A DNA stretch of 64,000 bases from Sulfitobacter sp. CW3. GTDB lineage: Bacteria; Pseudomonadota; Alphaproteobacteria; Rhodobacterales; Rhodobacteraceae. The stretch is taken from the NCBI RefSeq assembly GCF_019392245.1, contig NZ_JAHXRL010000002.1, positions 496,001-560,000 of the forward strand, read 5' to 3'. Numbering within the stretch: the first letter of the stretch is position 1; each line of letters begins with the position of its first letter. The notes under the pieces are model-generated. The model saw nothing but the letters and a program-made list of their open reading frames with translations, did no database searches and was not told the origin of the DNA. Positions 1 through 9,004 of the stretch are shown piece by piece. The position numbers were made by a program, and so were the translations under genes.

Positions 1-654
1 GACGGATTTCATGGTTTTGTCTGCATTCAACAGATCGGTATAGGGCAGATTGCGAGAGCCGGGGATGTGGCCAGGGCGCAAGCCCTCGCGGGGTTCGGGA
101 TCATCGCCACGGAAGCGGCCCGCGGCACGGGCATCAACGATCTGCGGATCCTTAAGCTTGGACGCTTGGGCCACTTGCGTCACATCGCGGACCAATTGGT
201 TTTGAAAGCGCACCGTCATGTGGCGGTCGCGGGGGATCGGGGGCATGTCTTCGGTCTTGCGGCCTTCGGCGACCCATTTGGGCATACCGCCATCCAGCAC
301 CGCGACATTGTCTTGGCCCATCAGTTTGAACAGCCACCAGACCCGGGCCGCAGACATCAGGCCCGCGCCGTCATAGACAACAACCTGATGGCCGTCGCCG
401 ACACCCATCGCACGCATGCGCGACATGAATTTTTCCGCCGGGGGGGCCATGTGAGGCAAGTCAGACCGCGCATCCGAAATCTCGTCTATGTCAAAGAAAC
501 GCGCGCCGGGGATATGGGCCGCGTCATACTCGGCCTTTGGATCGCGCCCCATGTCGGGCAGATACCACGAGGCATCCAACAAACGCAGGTCGGGATCTTT
601 GATGTGTTGTGCCAGCCAGTCGGTTGAAACAAGTGTTTTCGGATCGTCGGACAT
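1..654 (-). CDS. sseA: 3-mercaptopyruvate sulfurtransferase (rhodanese family), 3' end outside window
   Basis: The reading frame opens with ATG at 654 on the minus strand and runs off the left edge, giving 218 codons without a stop. It begins MSDDPKTLVSTDWLAQHI and continues with the tandem-rhodanese signatures DASWYLPDMGR, DAAHIPGARFFDID and, at the start of the second rhodanese domain, IVDARAAGRF and GHIPGSRNLP. This order and spacing match SseA-type thiosulfate/3-mercaptopyruvate sulfurtransferases, cytoplasmic enzymes that move sulfur from mercaptopyruvate to a thiophilic acceptor. The catalytic loop cysteine of the C-terminal domain lies beyond the window, so activity cannot be judged. 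It is transcribed in the same direction as the GST at 729-1373. Confidence 0.88.
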   Translation of the reverse strand, partial: MSDDPKTLVSTDWLAQHIKDPDLRLLDASWYLPDMGRDPKAEYDAAHIPGARFFDIDEISDARSDLPHMAPPAEKFMSRMRAMGVGDGHQVVVYDGAGLMSAARVWWLFKLMGQDNVAVLDGGMPKWVAEGRKTEDMPPIPRDRHMTVRFQNQLVRDVTQVAQASKLKDPQIVDARAAGRFRGDDPEPREGLRPGHIPGSRNLPYTDLLNADKTMKSV

Positions 655-728
655 GGGTCAGCCCCCTTTGAGAACAGGTTTTGCTATGCCTAACCGTGCA
701 GGCGGGGGCAGGCAAGGGTGCGGCTGGC

Positions 729-1373
729 CTAGCGGCCTGCAAAAGGGTCGGTTTGCAGCAGGCTGGGGCGGTCTGCGACACCTTGCCACCATCGCTGAAG
801 GTCCGGGAACGCGGCAAGCATCGCGGCACCCTGCTGTGCCATCGTAAAATAGGCCATCATCGGTGCCAGATGTAGATCTGCCAGAGTAACGTCGATCCCG
901 TTCAACTGGTGCCCTTCGGCTGCGATGGCATTCAGGCTTTGCAACACAGGGCGGGCATTTATCAGACCCTCGGACAAGGCCGACTGATCCAACGGTTCAT
1001 CCATCATTGGCGCAAAGACCGCGTTCGCGAAAACCTGCCGCACCAAAGGCACGTAGCCATAGAAATCAGTGATCGCGACCACCTGGGCCATCCGCGCCAT
1101 CTGATGCGGGACCGTCGGGACCAAAGACAGGCCCGGTCCGATCGCATCAAGGTATCGCAAAATGGCGCTGGTTTCGGTCAGCGTGAAATCTTTATCCCGC
1201 AACACAGGCACCCGGCCAAACGGAGTATGCTCTGACAACAGAGGGTCGGGCGTGGCGGCAAAGGGGTTCAGCTCGTGATAGGTTGCTTCCAGCCCCATCT
1301 CGATCAGGGCGGCGCGCACGATGCGGGTGTAAACGCTATAGCGGTAACCGATGAGGGTCAGCCCCTCAGCCAT
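729..1373 (-). CDS. Glutathione S-transferase family protein
   Basis: A 214-residue protein with GST architecture: an N-terminal thioredoxin-like domain (about 1-80) with the motif [16 protein letters not shown] and the gamma-glutamyl-binding motif [11 protein letters not shown], then an all-helical C-terminal domain. Length is normal for the family. The start ATG overlaps the 3' end of smpB by 8 bases (ATGGCTGA), so the two are probably translationally coupled. GSTs conjugate glutathione or act as glutathione-dependent reductases or isomerases; the substrate cannot be predicted. The usual catalytic Cys/Ser near the first strand is not obvious; Tyr residues fill that segment. Confidence 0.85.
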   Translation of the reverse strand: MAEGLTLIGYRYSVYTRIVRAALIEMGLEATYHELNPFAATPDPLLSEHTPFGRVPVLRDKDFTLTETSAILRYLDAIGPGLSLVPTVPHQMARMAQVVAITDFYGYVPLVRQVFANAVFAPMMDEPLDQSALSEGLINARPVLQSLNAIAAEGHQLNGIDVTLADLHLAPMMAYFTMAQQGAAMLAAFPDLQRWWQGVADRPSLLQTDPFAGR

Positions 1374-1854
1374 GGTCTTTCAGCAGGCGCTGCTTTTGAC
1401 GCGACCAATCGCGCTTGGCCTCTGTCTCGCGTTTGTCGTGCAGTTTCTTACCCTTGGCGATGCCGATCTTGATCTTGGCCATGCCACGGTGGTTGAAATA
1501 CATCACCATCGGCACAAGGGTCATCCCCTTGCGTTGCGTTTCATTCCATAGGTTGGACAATTGCTTTTTCGACACCAGCAGTTTGCGGCGGCGGCGCTCT
1601 TCGTGGCTGAAGGTTTTGGCTTGGCTATAGGGTGCCACATATGAATTCACGAGCCACAGTTCACCATCCTCAACCGTGGCATAGCTTTCTGCGATATTGG
1701 CCCCGCCATTGCGTAGGGATTTCACCTCGGACCCTTCAAGGATAATGCCGCATTCGACGTCATCATCGATGGCATAGTCAAACCGCGCGCGGCGGTTTTC
1801 AGCAATGACCTTGTAATTTGGGTCCGATTTGGATGATGATTTTACCTGTGACAT
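1366..1854 (-). CDS. smpB: SsrA-binding protein SmpB
   Basis: A 162-residue SmpB, the partner of tmRNA in rescuing stalled ribosomes. It has the conserved motifs [34 protein letters not shown] and [19 protein letters not shown] segment (here [12 protein letters not shown]), plus the basic C-terminal tail [10 protein letters not shown]...RLLKDHG that folds in the mRNA channel. The open frame extends 36 codons further upstream, but the ATG at 1854 ([13 protein letters not shown]) gives the normal family length. It overlaps the following GST by 8 bases. The tmRNA gene ssrA is not in this window. Confidence 0.95.
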   Translation of the reverse strand: MSQVKSSSKSDPNYKVIAENRRARFDYAIDDDVECGIILEGSEVKSLRNGGANIAESYATVEDGELWLVNSYVAPYSQAKTFSHEERRRRKLLVSKKQLSNLWNETQRKGMTLVPMVMYFNHRGMAKIKIGIAKGKKLHDKRETEAKRDWSRQKQRLLKDHG

Positions 1855-2003
1855 GCCGTTGATGTAGGACGCAGCGACCGCCTGCGCAAGATGGGCCGCG
1901 CATCGTTTGAGATTGTGCATCATATCCGCAGCGCTTCTGCGCGCGCCACGAACGCAACTCAACCTGTGCCGGATTTCGCTCGAGTTAACAAAGGGAACCC
2001 TAG

Positions 2004-2687
2004 ATGCGCTATTATACCGCCCAGATTATCGCCGCTGTCCTTTTGGTGTTATGTTCGGCGGCTGCAAGCCACGCAAAAGACCCGCTGCGCATTTTGGTTT
2101 TGGGCGATTCGTTTATGACATCCCACGCTCAATCCAAGCAAGCTGTGCCAAATCATCTGGAAAAGACGTTAGGGGCCTATGTCAAAAGCCGTGCAATCAC
2201 AGGGGCGCGATACCGCTATTTCCTGCCTGTCACCGGTGCGCTTGGGTTAAACATTTCCAAACAATATCGCGACGGCCCTTGGGATTGGGTGGTCATCAAT
2301 GGCGGCGGCAATGATCTGTGGATGGGGTGTGGGTGCAGCAAATGCGAGCGCCGGATGAACCAGCTGATCAGCGCAGACGGCACAGACGGGGAAATCCCGA
2401 CACTGGTGGCCAAAGCCCGGCGTTCAGGGGCCAAGGTCGCCTATGTCGGCTATTTGCGCAGCCCCGGCATGTGGTCCCCAATCGAGCATTGCAAAGCCGA
2501 AGGAGACACGCTGGAGGCGCGGATCGCGATTATGGCAAAGCGTGACCAAGGGGTGATCTTTGTATCGCTGGCCGACATGGTGCCGACGGGGGACAAATCA
2601 TTTCATGCCGCCGATATGATCCATCCTTCAATCAAGGGCAGCCGCGCCGCAGCTGCACGCATCGCTAAAGTTTTGAAAAGTCGCTGA
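2004..2687 (+). CDS. Secreted SGNH/GDSL-type hydrolase
   Basis: A 227-residue protein with a signal peptide ([20 protein letters not shown], cleavage near SHA/KD). The SGNH blocks are visible: block [11 protein letters not shown] with the nucleophile Ser, block III GGGNDLW, and block V DMIHPS carrying the catalytic Asp-His pair. A cysteine-rich insertion (CGCSKCERR), close to block III, could form disulfides or bind a metal. The protein is probably periplasmic and hydrolyses an ester or acyl group; the substrate is unknown. It stands alone between divergent smpB and the convergent sulfotransferase. Confidence 0.8.
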   Translation: MRYYTAQIIAAVLLVLCSAAASHAKDPLRILVLGDSFMTSHAQSKQAVPNHLEKTLGAYVKSRAITGARYRYFLPVTGALGLNISKQYRDGPWDWVVINGGGNDLWMGCGCSKCERRMNQLISADGTDGEIPTLVAKARRSGAKVAYVGYLRSPGMWSPIEHCKAEGDTLEARIAIMAKRDQGVIFVSLADMVPTGDKSFHAADMIHPSIKGSRAAAARIAKVLKSR

Positions 2688-2746
2688 AGTCACACCAACA
2701 GTCATGTGGCACAAAATGGGTCACGGGGGGTGCAAATCACACCGCC

Positions 2747-3544
2747 TTACTCGCCCAGTTTCGCGTGAACCTCTTTCAGATCAATCTCAGAAACGGGCAT
2801 CTTGTTGGCTGGATTATCCATATCATATTTGAACAGCTCGAAATCACGTTTGTAGATTTCGCGCACCAGATGCATCGATAGATCGTCAAAATAATCCTCA
2901 ACGGGGTGCGCCCGCTTGGGCCCGTGCCCTTCGGATTCGTTAAACCGCGGGATATCGGCTAACGCGACGGGGTGCCGTGTCTCGATCGCGTCCAGCACAT
3001 CTTGCATGCCATCGTTAAATCGCTCGGTCCAGACGATCTTGTCATAGGTGCCGCCGTTTACGATGAACGTGCTGACATGTCCTGATTGGGCGGACCAATG
3101 AATGTCAGGGTCCATCGGACGACGCCACCGAATGGTGTCACGCGCAAACAGCAAAAAGCGGCGAAAGCTGGCGATTTGATCGAACTCTTGTTTGCCGTCG
3201 ATGCCGCCGACTTCGATACCGTATTTCTGCACCAAAAGCGGAACAAGGTTGCCGCGATACCGCTTGCCATTGCGCTGGATGCCGCAAATTTTGTCAAAGA
3301 ACGAGCTGAGGATGCGGGTGTAGGGGTTCCTGACACAGGTAAACGCATAGGAGCCGTGCGCCTGCACATTTCGGCTAATAGGCTCTTGCGATTCATCCAT
3401 CGCCCATTTGTGCATACCGGATTTGGCATCGTGAATATCGCCATCGAAAAACTGACCATGATCCGAATAGTACATGATCTGCCCGATGGTCGAGCACGCG
3501 CATTTGGGCACCACGCGGTACACAACGCTTTCACTTTCCGTCAT
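2747..3544 (-). CDS. Sulfotransferase family 2-like protein
   Basis: A 265-residue protein with both PAPS-binding signatures of Golgi-type carbohydrate sulfotransferases: the 5'-phosphosulfate loop YRVVPKCACSTIGQIM near the N-terminus and the 3'-phosphate region FTCVRNPYTRILSSF around residue 100. Family members transfer sulfate from PAPS to sugars. I chose ATG 3544 because AGGA sits 6 bases upstream; an ATG at 3565 would add 7 residues. The divergent neighbour is a branching-type glycosyltransferase, which suggests a shared role in a surface or secreted glycan. That link is inference. Confidence 0.78.
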   Translation of the reverse strand: MTESESVVYRVVPKCACSTIGQIMYYSDHGQFFDGDIHDAKSGMHKWAMDESQEPISRNVQAHGSYAFTCVRNPYTRILSSFFDKICGIQRNGKRYRGNLVPLLVQKYGIEVGGIDGKQEFDQIASFRRFLLFARDTIRWRRPMDPDIHWSAQSGHVSTFIVNGGTYDKIVWTERFNDGMQDVLDAIETRHPVALADIPRFNESEGHGPKRAHPVEDYFDDLSMHLVREIYKRDFELFKYDMDNPANKMPVSEIDLKEVHAKLGE

Positions 3545-3719
3545 CCAAGTTCCTGGAAAACCCATTTTCGCCCCGCCCTCTTATTTTTGGTCACAATTTC
3601 CGCAGTTTATGGCAAGAGAGTGGCCCGCGTTAGAAAAAAGCAAATATTCGCGGTTTATTCAATCGCTGATCATCTTTATCTTACCTTCTGAGCGATACAA
3701 AAGGGCAGCTGCGTCACTC

Positions 3720-5297
3720 ATGGCAAGAATCGCCTATATCTTACTATGTCACAAGGACCCGACTGCGATTATTAAGCAGGCGGAACGGCTGACGTCGTCC
3801 GGTGATTATATGTCGATCCATTTTGACGCCTCAGCCAGCTCGGCCGAATTTGCGCAAATCACAAGGGCGCTTTGCAGCAATCCAAACGTGGTTTTTACGC
3901 GCAAGCGCATTCGCTGCGGCTGGGGGGAATGGTCGCTGGTTCAGGCCACCTTGAACGCCGTCGAAAGCGCGGTTGATGCGTTTCCGCGTGCGACGCATTT
4001 CTATATGTTGTCAGGTGATTGCATGGCGATCAAGCCGGCGGAATATACCCACAACTATCTGAATGATAACGACTTTGATTTCATCGAAAGCTTTGATTAT
4101 TTTGAAAGCGGCTGGATCAAAACCGGCTGGCAGGAAGAGCGGCTGATCTATCGGCACTGGTTCAACGAACGCACCCAAAAGAAACGTTTTTACTGGATGT
4201 ACGGACTGCAAAAACGTCTGGGGCTGACCCGGGAAATCCCCGCCGATTTACAGGTGCAGATCGGCAGCCAGTGGTGGTGTCTGCGCCGCCAAACCATCGA
4301 AAAGGTTCTGGATTTCACCAAGCACCGCAAAGATGTCATGCGGTTCTTTCGAACCACCTGGATCCCGGACGAGACATTTTTCCAAACGATCGTGCGCCAT
4401 GTCATCCCAGGAGATGAAATTCGCGCACGCACGCTGACGTTCCTGATGTTCACCGATTATGGCATGCCGCTGACATTCTATAATGATCACTACGACTTGC
4501 TGGTGGCCCAGGACTACCTGTTTGCGCGTAAGATTAGTAGCGAGGCTGCGGACCTCAAGCGCCGCCTTGGCCTGCTCTACACAGCGCAAGGTGTCGAATT
4601 CCAGATCAGCAACGAAGGCCGCAGCCTGTTCAATTTCCTCAGCGGGCGGGGCCGGATCGGACGTCGCTTTGCCACCCGTTTTTGGGAAACCGAAAGCACG
4701 CTGGGCCGCGAGCGCGAACTGCTGATCGTCGTTTGCAAGAAATGGCACGTTGCCAAACGTGTTCTTGACCGCATTCGCCAGACAACAAACCTGCCGTCGA
4801 TCGAATATCTTTTTAACGAGGAAGACACGCCCCTGCCCGATCTTGGCGGCATTCAGAACACCCTTGAAAAACGCACACGCCACCGGCGGGCTTTGATGCG
4901 CATGCTGTTTGATTACTATGAAACAGACAGGCTGATTGTCTGTATGGACCCGGGCAATATTGAGCTGCTGAATGATTTTGCCTCTGACCGGTCGATCACC
5001 CGCATCTTGGAAATCGAATGCCAGTTCTCGGATGAATATCTGGCCGGTCATGCAGTGCGGGTCGGTCTTGCTGGCGAACGCACATCTGCTGAAACCCTGG
5101 GCCGGCTCTTGCCGACGATCCGCAACGACATGACATTTGATTCCGACCGTATCCGCGACTCTCAATTCGAGAATTATGCCCGGATGCGGGAAAATGCGTC
5201 GCCCAAAGAAAATGCCGATGTCTTGTCTGCTTTCCTTCAGATACCCCCCGAAAAAGCGCTTGATATCGCTAAAATGCATTACCTTTTTTCAGACTAA
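3720..5297 (+). CDS. Beta-1,6-N-acetylglucosaminyltransferase-like (core-2/I-branching, DUF5928 type)
   Basis: Starting at MARIAYILLCHKDP the protein has 525 residues. The N-terminal half matches core-2/I-branching GT14-like enzymes: AYILLCHKDP, YMSIHFDAS, RCGWGEWSLVQATLNA, FYMLSGDCMAIK and GSQWWCLRR are the recurring blocks. The C-terminal ~230 residues form a separate domain (about 290-525; ELLIVVCKKWHVAKRVLDRI) seen in rhodobacterial members annotated DUF5928 and possibly involved in sulfate or nucleotide handling. The open frame continues upstream of 3720, but the family start fits ATG 3720. Predicted role: transfer of a sugar to an extracellular glycan. It is divergent from a sulfotransferase gene. 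Confidence 0.75.
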   Translation: MARIAYILLCHKDPTAIIKQAERLTSSGDYMSIHFDASASSAEFAQITRALCSNPNVVFTRKRIRCGWGEWSLVQATLNAVESAVDAFPRATHFYMLSGDCMAIKPAEYTHNYLNDNDFDFIESFDYFESGWIKTGWQEERLIYRHWFNERTQKKRFYWMYGLQKRLGLTREIPADLQVQIGSQWWCLRRQTIEKVLDFTKHRKDVMRFFRTTWIPDETFFQTIVRHVIPGDEIRARTLTFLMFTDYGMPLTFYNDHYDLLVAQDYLFARKISSEAADLKRRLGLLYTAQGVEFQISNEGRSLFNFLSGRGRIGRRFATRFWETESTLGRERELLIVVCKKWHVAKRVLDRIRQTTNLPSIEYLFNEEDTPLPDLGGIQNTLEKRTRHRRALMRMLFDYYETDRLIVCMDPGNIELLNDFASDRSITRILEIECQFSDEYLAGHAVRVGLAGERTSAETLGRLLPTIRNDMTFDSDRIRDSQFENYARMRENASPKENADVLSAFLQIPPEKALDIAKMHYLFSD

Positions 5298-5306
5298 GGA
5301 CACCCC

Positions 5307-5687
5307 ATGGCCTACGCCTACGACGATCAAAACATCTTTGCCAAAATCCTGCGCGGTGAAATCCCCAACGATACCGTTTTTGAATCCGAACACGCGCTAG
5401 CGTTTCGCGATATCCAGCCACAGGCCCCGACCCACGTGCTGGTGATCCCCAAAGGTCCCTATGTCAGCTTTGACCACTTCGCGGCCCAAGCCTCAGACGC
5501 CGAGATTGTCGGATACATCCGCGCAATTTCCGAGGTTTGTAAATCCGAAGGCGTGACGCTCGAGGATGGCGACGGCTTCCGGATGATCTCAAACGCCGGT
5601 GCCGATGGTGTTCAAGAGGTCCCGCATTTGCACGTCCACATTCTGGGCGGTCGCCCCATGGGCCGCATGGTTGCCCGCGAACACTGA
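5307..5687 (+). CDS. HIT (histidine triad) family protein
   Basis: A 126-residue HIT protein. It has the family entry motif IFAKILRGEIPN, the nucleotide-binding strand ALAFRDIQPQAPTHVLVIPK and the histidine triad HLHVHILGG near the C-terminus. HIT proteins of the Hint branch hydrolyse AMP-lysine, AMP-N or related adenosine phosphoramidates in the cytoplasm. The start ATG follows AAGGACACCCC, 9 bases after the upstream glycosyltransferase stop, so it may be cotranscribed with that gene, though no functional link is evident. Confidence 0.93.
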   Translation: MAYAYDDQNIFAKILRGEIPNDTVFESEHALAFRDIQPQAPTHVLVIPKGPYVSFDHFAAQASDAEIVGYIRAISEVCKSEGVTLEDGDGFRMISNAGADGVQEVPHLHVHILGGRPMGRMVAREH

Positions 5688-5695
5688 CCCCCGGC

Positions 5696-5716
5696 TTCTC
5701 TGGCTCAGAAATATCC
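5696..5716. repeat. Short intergenic repeat TTCTCTGGCTC-nn-AAATATCC, copy 1
   Basis: Nineteen of 21 bases are shared with 16353-16373, another position just outside a coding end. In this copy it is followed by a GC-rich hairpin-forming stretch (CCCGGGGGTGCCCGAAGGGCGGGGGC). It lies between the HIT gene and the convergent DUF1523 gene and may act as a terminator or as part of a dispersed rhodobacterial intergenic element. Confidence 0.4.
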
Positions 5717-5775
5717 CGGGGGTGCCCGAAGGGCGGGGGCTGGCCCCCTCTCCCGCCCGAAACGCGCGATAACAG

Positions 5776-6399
5776 TTATTTTTTCCAGCTTGCTATCCAG
5801 CGGGAAAATCGTCCTTGCTGCTCAGCAAAATCATCCTCGATCCGCTCTAGGGTCGGATCAATCCGTTTCTCTCTGAACCTGCGCCAGCGCACCCAGATCG
5901 CATAGATCAACGCGGCAAACAGCGTCAGGATAATGATGTTCAAAAACGGGATGCCCTTTGACACATCCGGCCCTGCAACAGGCCGCACCGAAATCGCATT
6001 GGGGAAGATCGACAAAAATTCGTTCCGCCAGCCGTAATGCTTTAGCGCCACATACTGCGGGGTGCCCGACGCGGATCGAAGGTCCGATGCTTCGGCCTGC
6101 AAATTGGTCGTGTCAAATTTGAAATAGGGTGGCCATCCCCAGCCGGTATCTTCGTTGCGGTACACCATCACATCGCCTTTGGCGCGGCGGGTCTGGATAA
6201 AGAACACATCACGGTTGCCCAAGCTGTTGTTGTTGCCCACATCGGCATTGGACCAAAAGATTGAATTATCACCAAAATCGACACGTTTTTCATAGGTGTC
6301 GGTGATCCGGACAATATCAACTTGCGGCAGCGTATAATGAAAAAACGCGGCGACAATCGTCCAGATGGTGATCCAGAACACCCACTTGATGATATTCAT
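5776..6399 (-). CDS. DUF1523 family membrane-anchored protein
   Basis: A 207-residue protein with an N-terminal membrane segment (WVFWITIWTIVAAFFHYTLP), a soluble region rich in aromatic and Asn residues (VDIVRITDTYEKRVDFGDNS), a second hydrophobic segment near 155-175 (FLNIIILTLFAALIYAIWV) and a basic charged tail. The opening block is the signature I associate with DUF1523, a family largely of Rhodobacterales with no known function. It begins 14 bases after the upstream 88-residue membrane protein, so the two form a probable operon. The central domain is expected on the periplasmic side between the two helices. Confidence 0.72.
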   Translation of the reverse strand: MNIIKWVFWITIWTIVAAFFHYTLPQVDIVRITDTYEKRVDFGDNSIFWSNADVGNNNSLGNRDVFFIQTRRAKGDVMVYRNEDTGWGWPPYFKFDTTNLQAEASDLRSASGTPQYVALKHYGWRNEFLSIFPNAISVRPVAGPDVSKGIPFLNIIILTLFAALIYAIWVRWRRFREKRIDPTLERIEDDFAEQQGRFSRWIASWKK

Positions 6400-6413
6400 A
6401 GCGGCGACTTCCC

Positions 6414-6680
6414 CTAGCTAAAGTTGGTGAGATAGATGATCAGGATAACCAGCCCCACCGGTACAATATAGACACCCCAGATCAATTTACGACGGATCGA
6501 ACTGTCATATCTCTTAAGCCCTCGTTGCACGAAACTGTCCAAATCCACAAGCCGTGGACCTTTCCGCCATTTCACGTGCAGTTTGCCACGCCGGACACGG
6601 CGGGAATACATCGACAGGCCCACATAGATAATGGTTAAGACAACAAAACCGACCACAATCAGTTGAAAGAATGCAAGCAT
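6414..6680 (-). CDS. Small two-helix membrane protein, function unknown
   Basis: An 88-residue protein with two predicted transmembrane helices (about 2-22, FFQLIVVGFVVLTIIYVGL, and 68-86, WGVYIVPVGLVILIIYL) joined by a strongly basic loop (SRRVRRGKLHVKWRKG). AGGA lies 10 bases before the ATG. It is directly upstream of the DUF1523 gene and likely cotranslated; the basic loop should face the cytoplasm. I recognise no family with an assigned function. Confidence 0.65.
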   Translation of the reverse strand: MLAFFQLIVVGFVVLTIIYVGLSMYSRRVRRGKLHVKWRKGPRLVDLDSFVQRGLKRYDSSIRRKLIWGVYIVPVGLVILIIYLTNFS

Positions 6681-6776
6681 GGTTAGATGTCCTTTTGTCC
6701 TGGCAGCATTTTCGCCCCACGCGGCCCCATCGACATTGGCGGATACCCAACACCGATAGGGCCTGAGGCATAGGTC

Positions 6777-8000
6777 TTACCCTACCACGTTAAATTCCGG
6801 CCCATAAGGATAGCCGGTGATATTGTCGTTGCCGTCTTCCGTAATCATCAAGATATCATGCTCGCGATATCCTCCGGCCCCCGGTTTATCTGCGCCGACA
6901 GTCAGCATCGGTTCCATCGAGATGACCATGCCGGGCTCAAGAACCGTGTCGATGTCCTCGCGCAGTTCCAGCCCTGCCTCGCGACCATAGTAATGCGACA
7001 GCACCCCGAACGAATGGCCGTAGCCGAATGTACGGTGTTGCAGCAGATCACGCTCTTCGAAGAACGCGTTGATCTTGTGGGTGATGTCGGCACAGCTCGA
7101 CCCCGGCTTCAGCAGGCTCATCCCGTATTCATGGGCGGCAACGTTGGCCTCCCATATCTTCAGGCTGGCCGCGTCCACCTCGCCTGCGAACATCGTGCGT
7201 TCCAGCGCGGTGTAATAGGCCGAGATCATCGGGAACGTGTTCAGCGACAGGATATCACCGCGTTCCAGCTGGCGCGCGGTCACGGGGTTATGCGCGCCGT
7301 CGGTGTTGAGGCCCGACTGGAACCAAACCCATGTGTCGCGATATTCGGCATCGGGAAAGTGTTTGGCGATCTCATGCTCCATCGCGTCACGGCCCGCTAT
7401 GGCGATATCGATTTCGCGCGCGCCGACCTTGACCGCGTCGCGAATGGCATAGCCGCCCACATCGGCCACCTGTGCCGCCTGACGGATCAGGGCGATCTCG
7501 GCCTCTGATTTATGCATCCGCTGGCGCATTGTGGTTTCGAACAGATCAACCATAACGACCGGCTCAAGGAAATCCTCAAGCTTGTCGCGTTGCATCAGCG
7601 TCAGGTGGTCACCCTCGTAGCCGATCACGCCGCCCTTACCGGTAACAGAGGCAACAGCCCGCCAGTAATTGTCGCGCTGCCAATCGGTATAGGTGATGTT
7701 ATCGGCAAAGCTGCGGCGCCACGGCTGGCCCGCGTCGATACCTGCCGAAATGGTCACGCATTCGGTTTCCGTCACAACCAACCCGTAGGGCCGGCCAAAG
7801 GCGCAGTACAAAAACCCCGAATAATAGGCGATATTGTGCATCGACGTGAAAACAGCGGCGGTCGTACCCGCGCTTTCCATCCGTTCGCGCAATTCTTCCA
7901 GACGCGCCTCGTATTCGGCAGCGTCGAATGGCAACGGAGATTTCTCGCCATTGTGAAAGCGGTACATATCAGGGCGTAGAACTTTAGTTGGGTTGGTCAT
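6777..8000 (-). CDS. Creatinase (creatine amidinohydrolase)
   Basis: A 407-residue member of the creatinase/aminopeptidase-P 'pita-bread' fold. It closely follows bacterial creatinase (403 residues) along its length: NIAYYSGFLYCAFGRPYGLV, QPWRR, YTDWQRDNY, WFQSGLNTDGAHNPVT with the catalytic-type His at about 237, ALERTMF, TFGYGHSFGVLSHYYGREAG, ELREDIDTVLEPGMVISMEP and GAGGYREHDIL. Creatinase hydrolyses creatine to sarcosine and urea without metal. The metal ligands of aminopeptidase P are absent, as expected. A strong AAGGAGGG ribosome-binding site precedes ATG 8000. No urease, creatininase or sarcosine oxidase gene is nearby; related guanidino substrates are possible. Confidence 0.85.
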   Translation of the reverse strand: MTNPTKVLRPDMYRFHNGEKSPLPFDAAEYEARLEELRERMESAGTTAAVFTSMHNIAYYSGFLYCAFGRPYGLVVTETECVTISAGIDAGQPWRRSFADNITYTDWQRDNYWRAVASVTGKGGVIGYEGDHLTLMQRDKLEDFLEPVVMVDLFETTMRQRMHKSEAEIALIRQAAQVADVGGYAIRDAVKVGAREIDIAIAGRDAMEHEIAKHFPDAEYRDTWVWFQSGLNTDGAHNPVTARQLERGDILSLNTFPMISAYYTALERTMFAGEVDAASLKIWEANVAAHEYGMSLLKPGSSCADITHKINAFFEERDLLQHRTFGYGHSFGVLSHYYGREAGLELREDIDTVLEPGMVISMEPMLTVGADKPGAGGYREHDILMITEDGNDNITGYPYGPEFNVVG

Positions 8001-8119
8001 ATCAGACCCTCCTTTTCAGAAAGGTCCCGGCGTGCAGGACGCAAGGGCCTCGTTTCAGGACGACGCCATCGCCCTAGCCCATGCATCCTTTCGCCGATTT
8101 CCGCACACCGATCAAGGGG

Positions 8120-8911
8120 TCACTTGATGCCAAGCAGTGCTTTCATCATATCGCTTTCGGGATCTTCGAGCAGGTCAATGATATCGAAATGATGACGCCC
8201 CTCGACGGCCGTCAACTTGGCCCCCCAAACGCGCGACAGTTGTTCTGCCTGTTCGATAAAGGCGGGGCGTTCATCGGCACCGACCCAGATCGTAACATTC
8301 ACCCCATGGGGTGGCGTCATGTTAACGGGGCTTTCGGCTGTTGCCTCGGCCTCGTCCAGCTGCAAAATCTCGTTCATCGAGGTCTGCAAAAGCGGGACCA
8401 GATCGGCCACGGGCGAAATAGTCACGATATTTGCAATCCGTTCACGCACGTCACCGGGCAAGATCAACGGATCGGTCATGCGGGCAACCAGCTGCCCGCC
8501 GGCAGAATGGCCTGCCAATGAAATCGCGCCTTGGGTCCGCTTGGCAACATCTGCCAGCCCTTTGGCAACTTGCGCTGTGATCTGGCTGATGCGCACATCG
8601 GGGCACAAGTCATAGCCGATCATGGCAACCGCATAGCCGCGCGCCAACGCGCCCGCTGCCAGATGCGACCAGTCCGAAGGCGCAAAGGCTTTCCAATATC
8701 CGCCGTGCACAAAGACGACTGTGCCGCGTGAAACCCCTTCGGGTTCGAAAAAATCGTATACTTCGCGGTCGGTCGGACCGTAGGAAATGTTCTTTTGCGC
8801 CCGGAACCCTAACTGTTTACGGAACGCTGCTGCCGCCTTTTGCCAGCGGGGCGGATAGTCTTCTGCACCCTCGATATAAGCGGCATTGGCATAGGCATCA
8901 TCTAACTGCAT
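8120..8911 (-). CDS. Alpha/beta hydrolase, arylformamidase-like
   Basis: A 263-residue alpha/beta-hydrolase. It has the oxyanion motif VFVHGGYWKAF (HGG-Y-W), the nucleophile elbow LAGHSAGGQL and a late His (GRHHFDI) that can complete the triad. The HGGYW form and the overall length resemble kynurenine formamidase/arylformamidase-like and carboxylesterase proteins. It lies 119 bases after creatinase in the upstream direction and is transcribed in the same direction, and it is divergent from the SSADH gene. No tryptophan-catabolism genes are adjacent, so the substrate is open. Confidence 0.75.
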   Translation of the reverse strand: MQLDDAYANAAYIEGAEDYPPRWQKAAAAFRKQLGFRAQKNISYGPTDREVYDFFEPEGVSRGTVVFVHGGYWKAFAPSDWSHLAAGALARGYAVAMIGYDLCPDVRISQITAQVAKGLADVAKRTQGAISLAGHSAGGQLVARMTDPLILPGDVRERIANIVTISPVADLVPLLQTSMNEILQLDEAEATAESPVNMTPPHGVNVTIWVGADERPAFIEQAEQLSRVWGAKLTAVEGRHHFDIIDLLEDPESDMMKALLGIK

Positions 8912-9004
8912 TTGGGTCTCCCTTAACGCTCCGAAACAAACTGGAACTAGACAATCATAACGAATGTTGCTTTGGGTTCCACAAACAAAAGCGGAGAGAT
9001 CAAA

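Noticed and set aside
6683..6776. A minus-strand reading frame (ending GPRGAKMLPGQKDI) between creatinase and the 88-residue membrane protein
   Set aside because: It is under 30 codons with no convincing start, and its end contains the ribosome-binding site of the next gene. Chance cannot be excluded.
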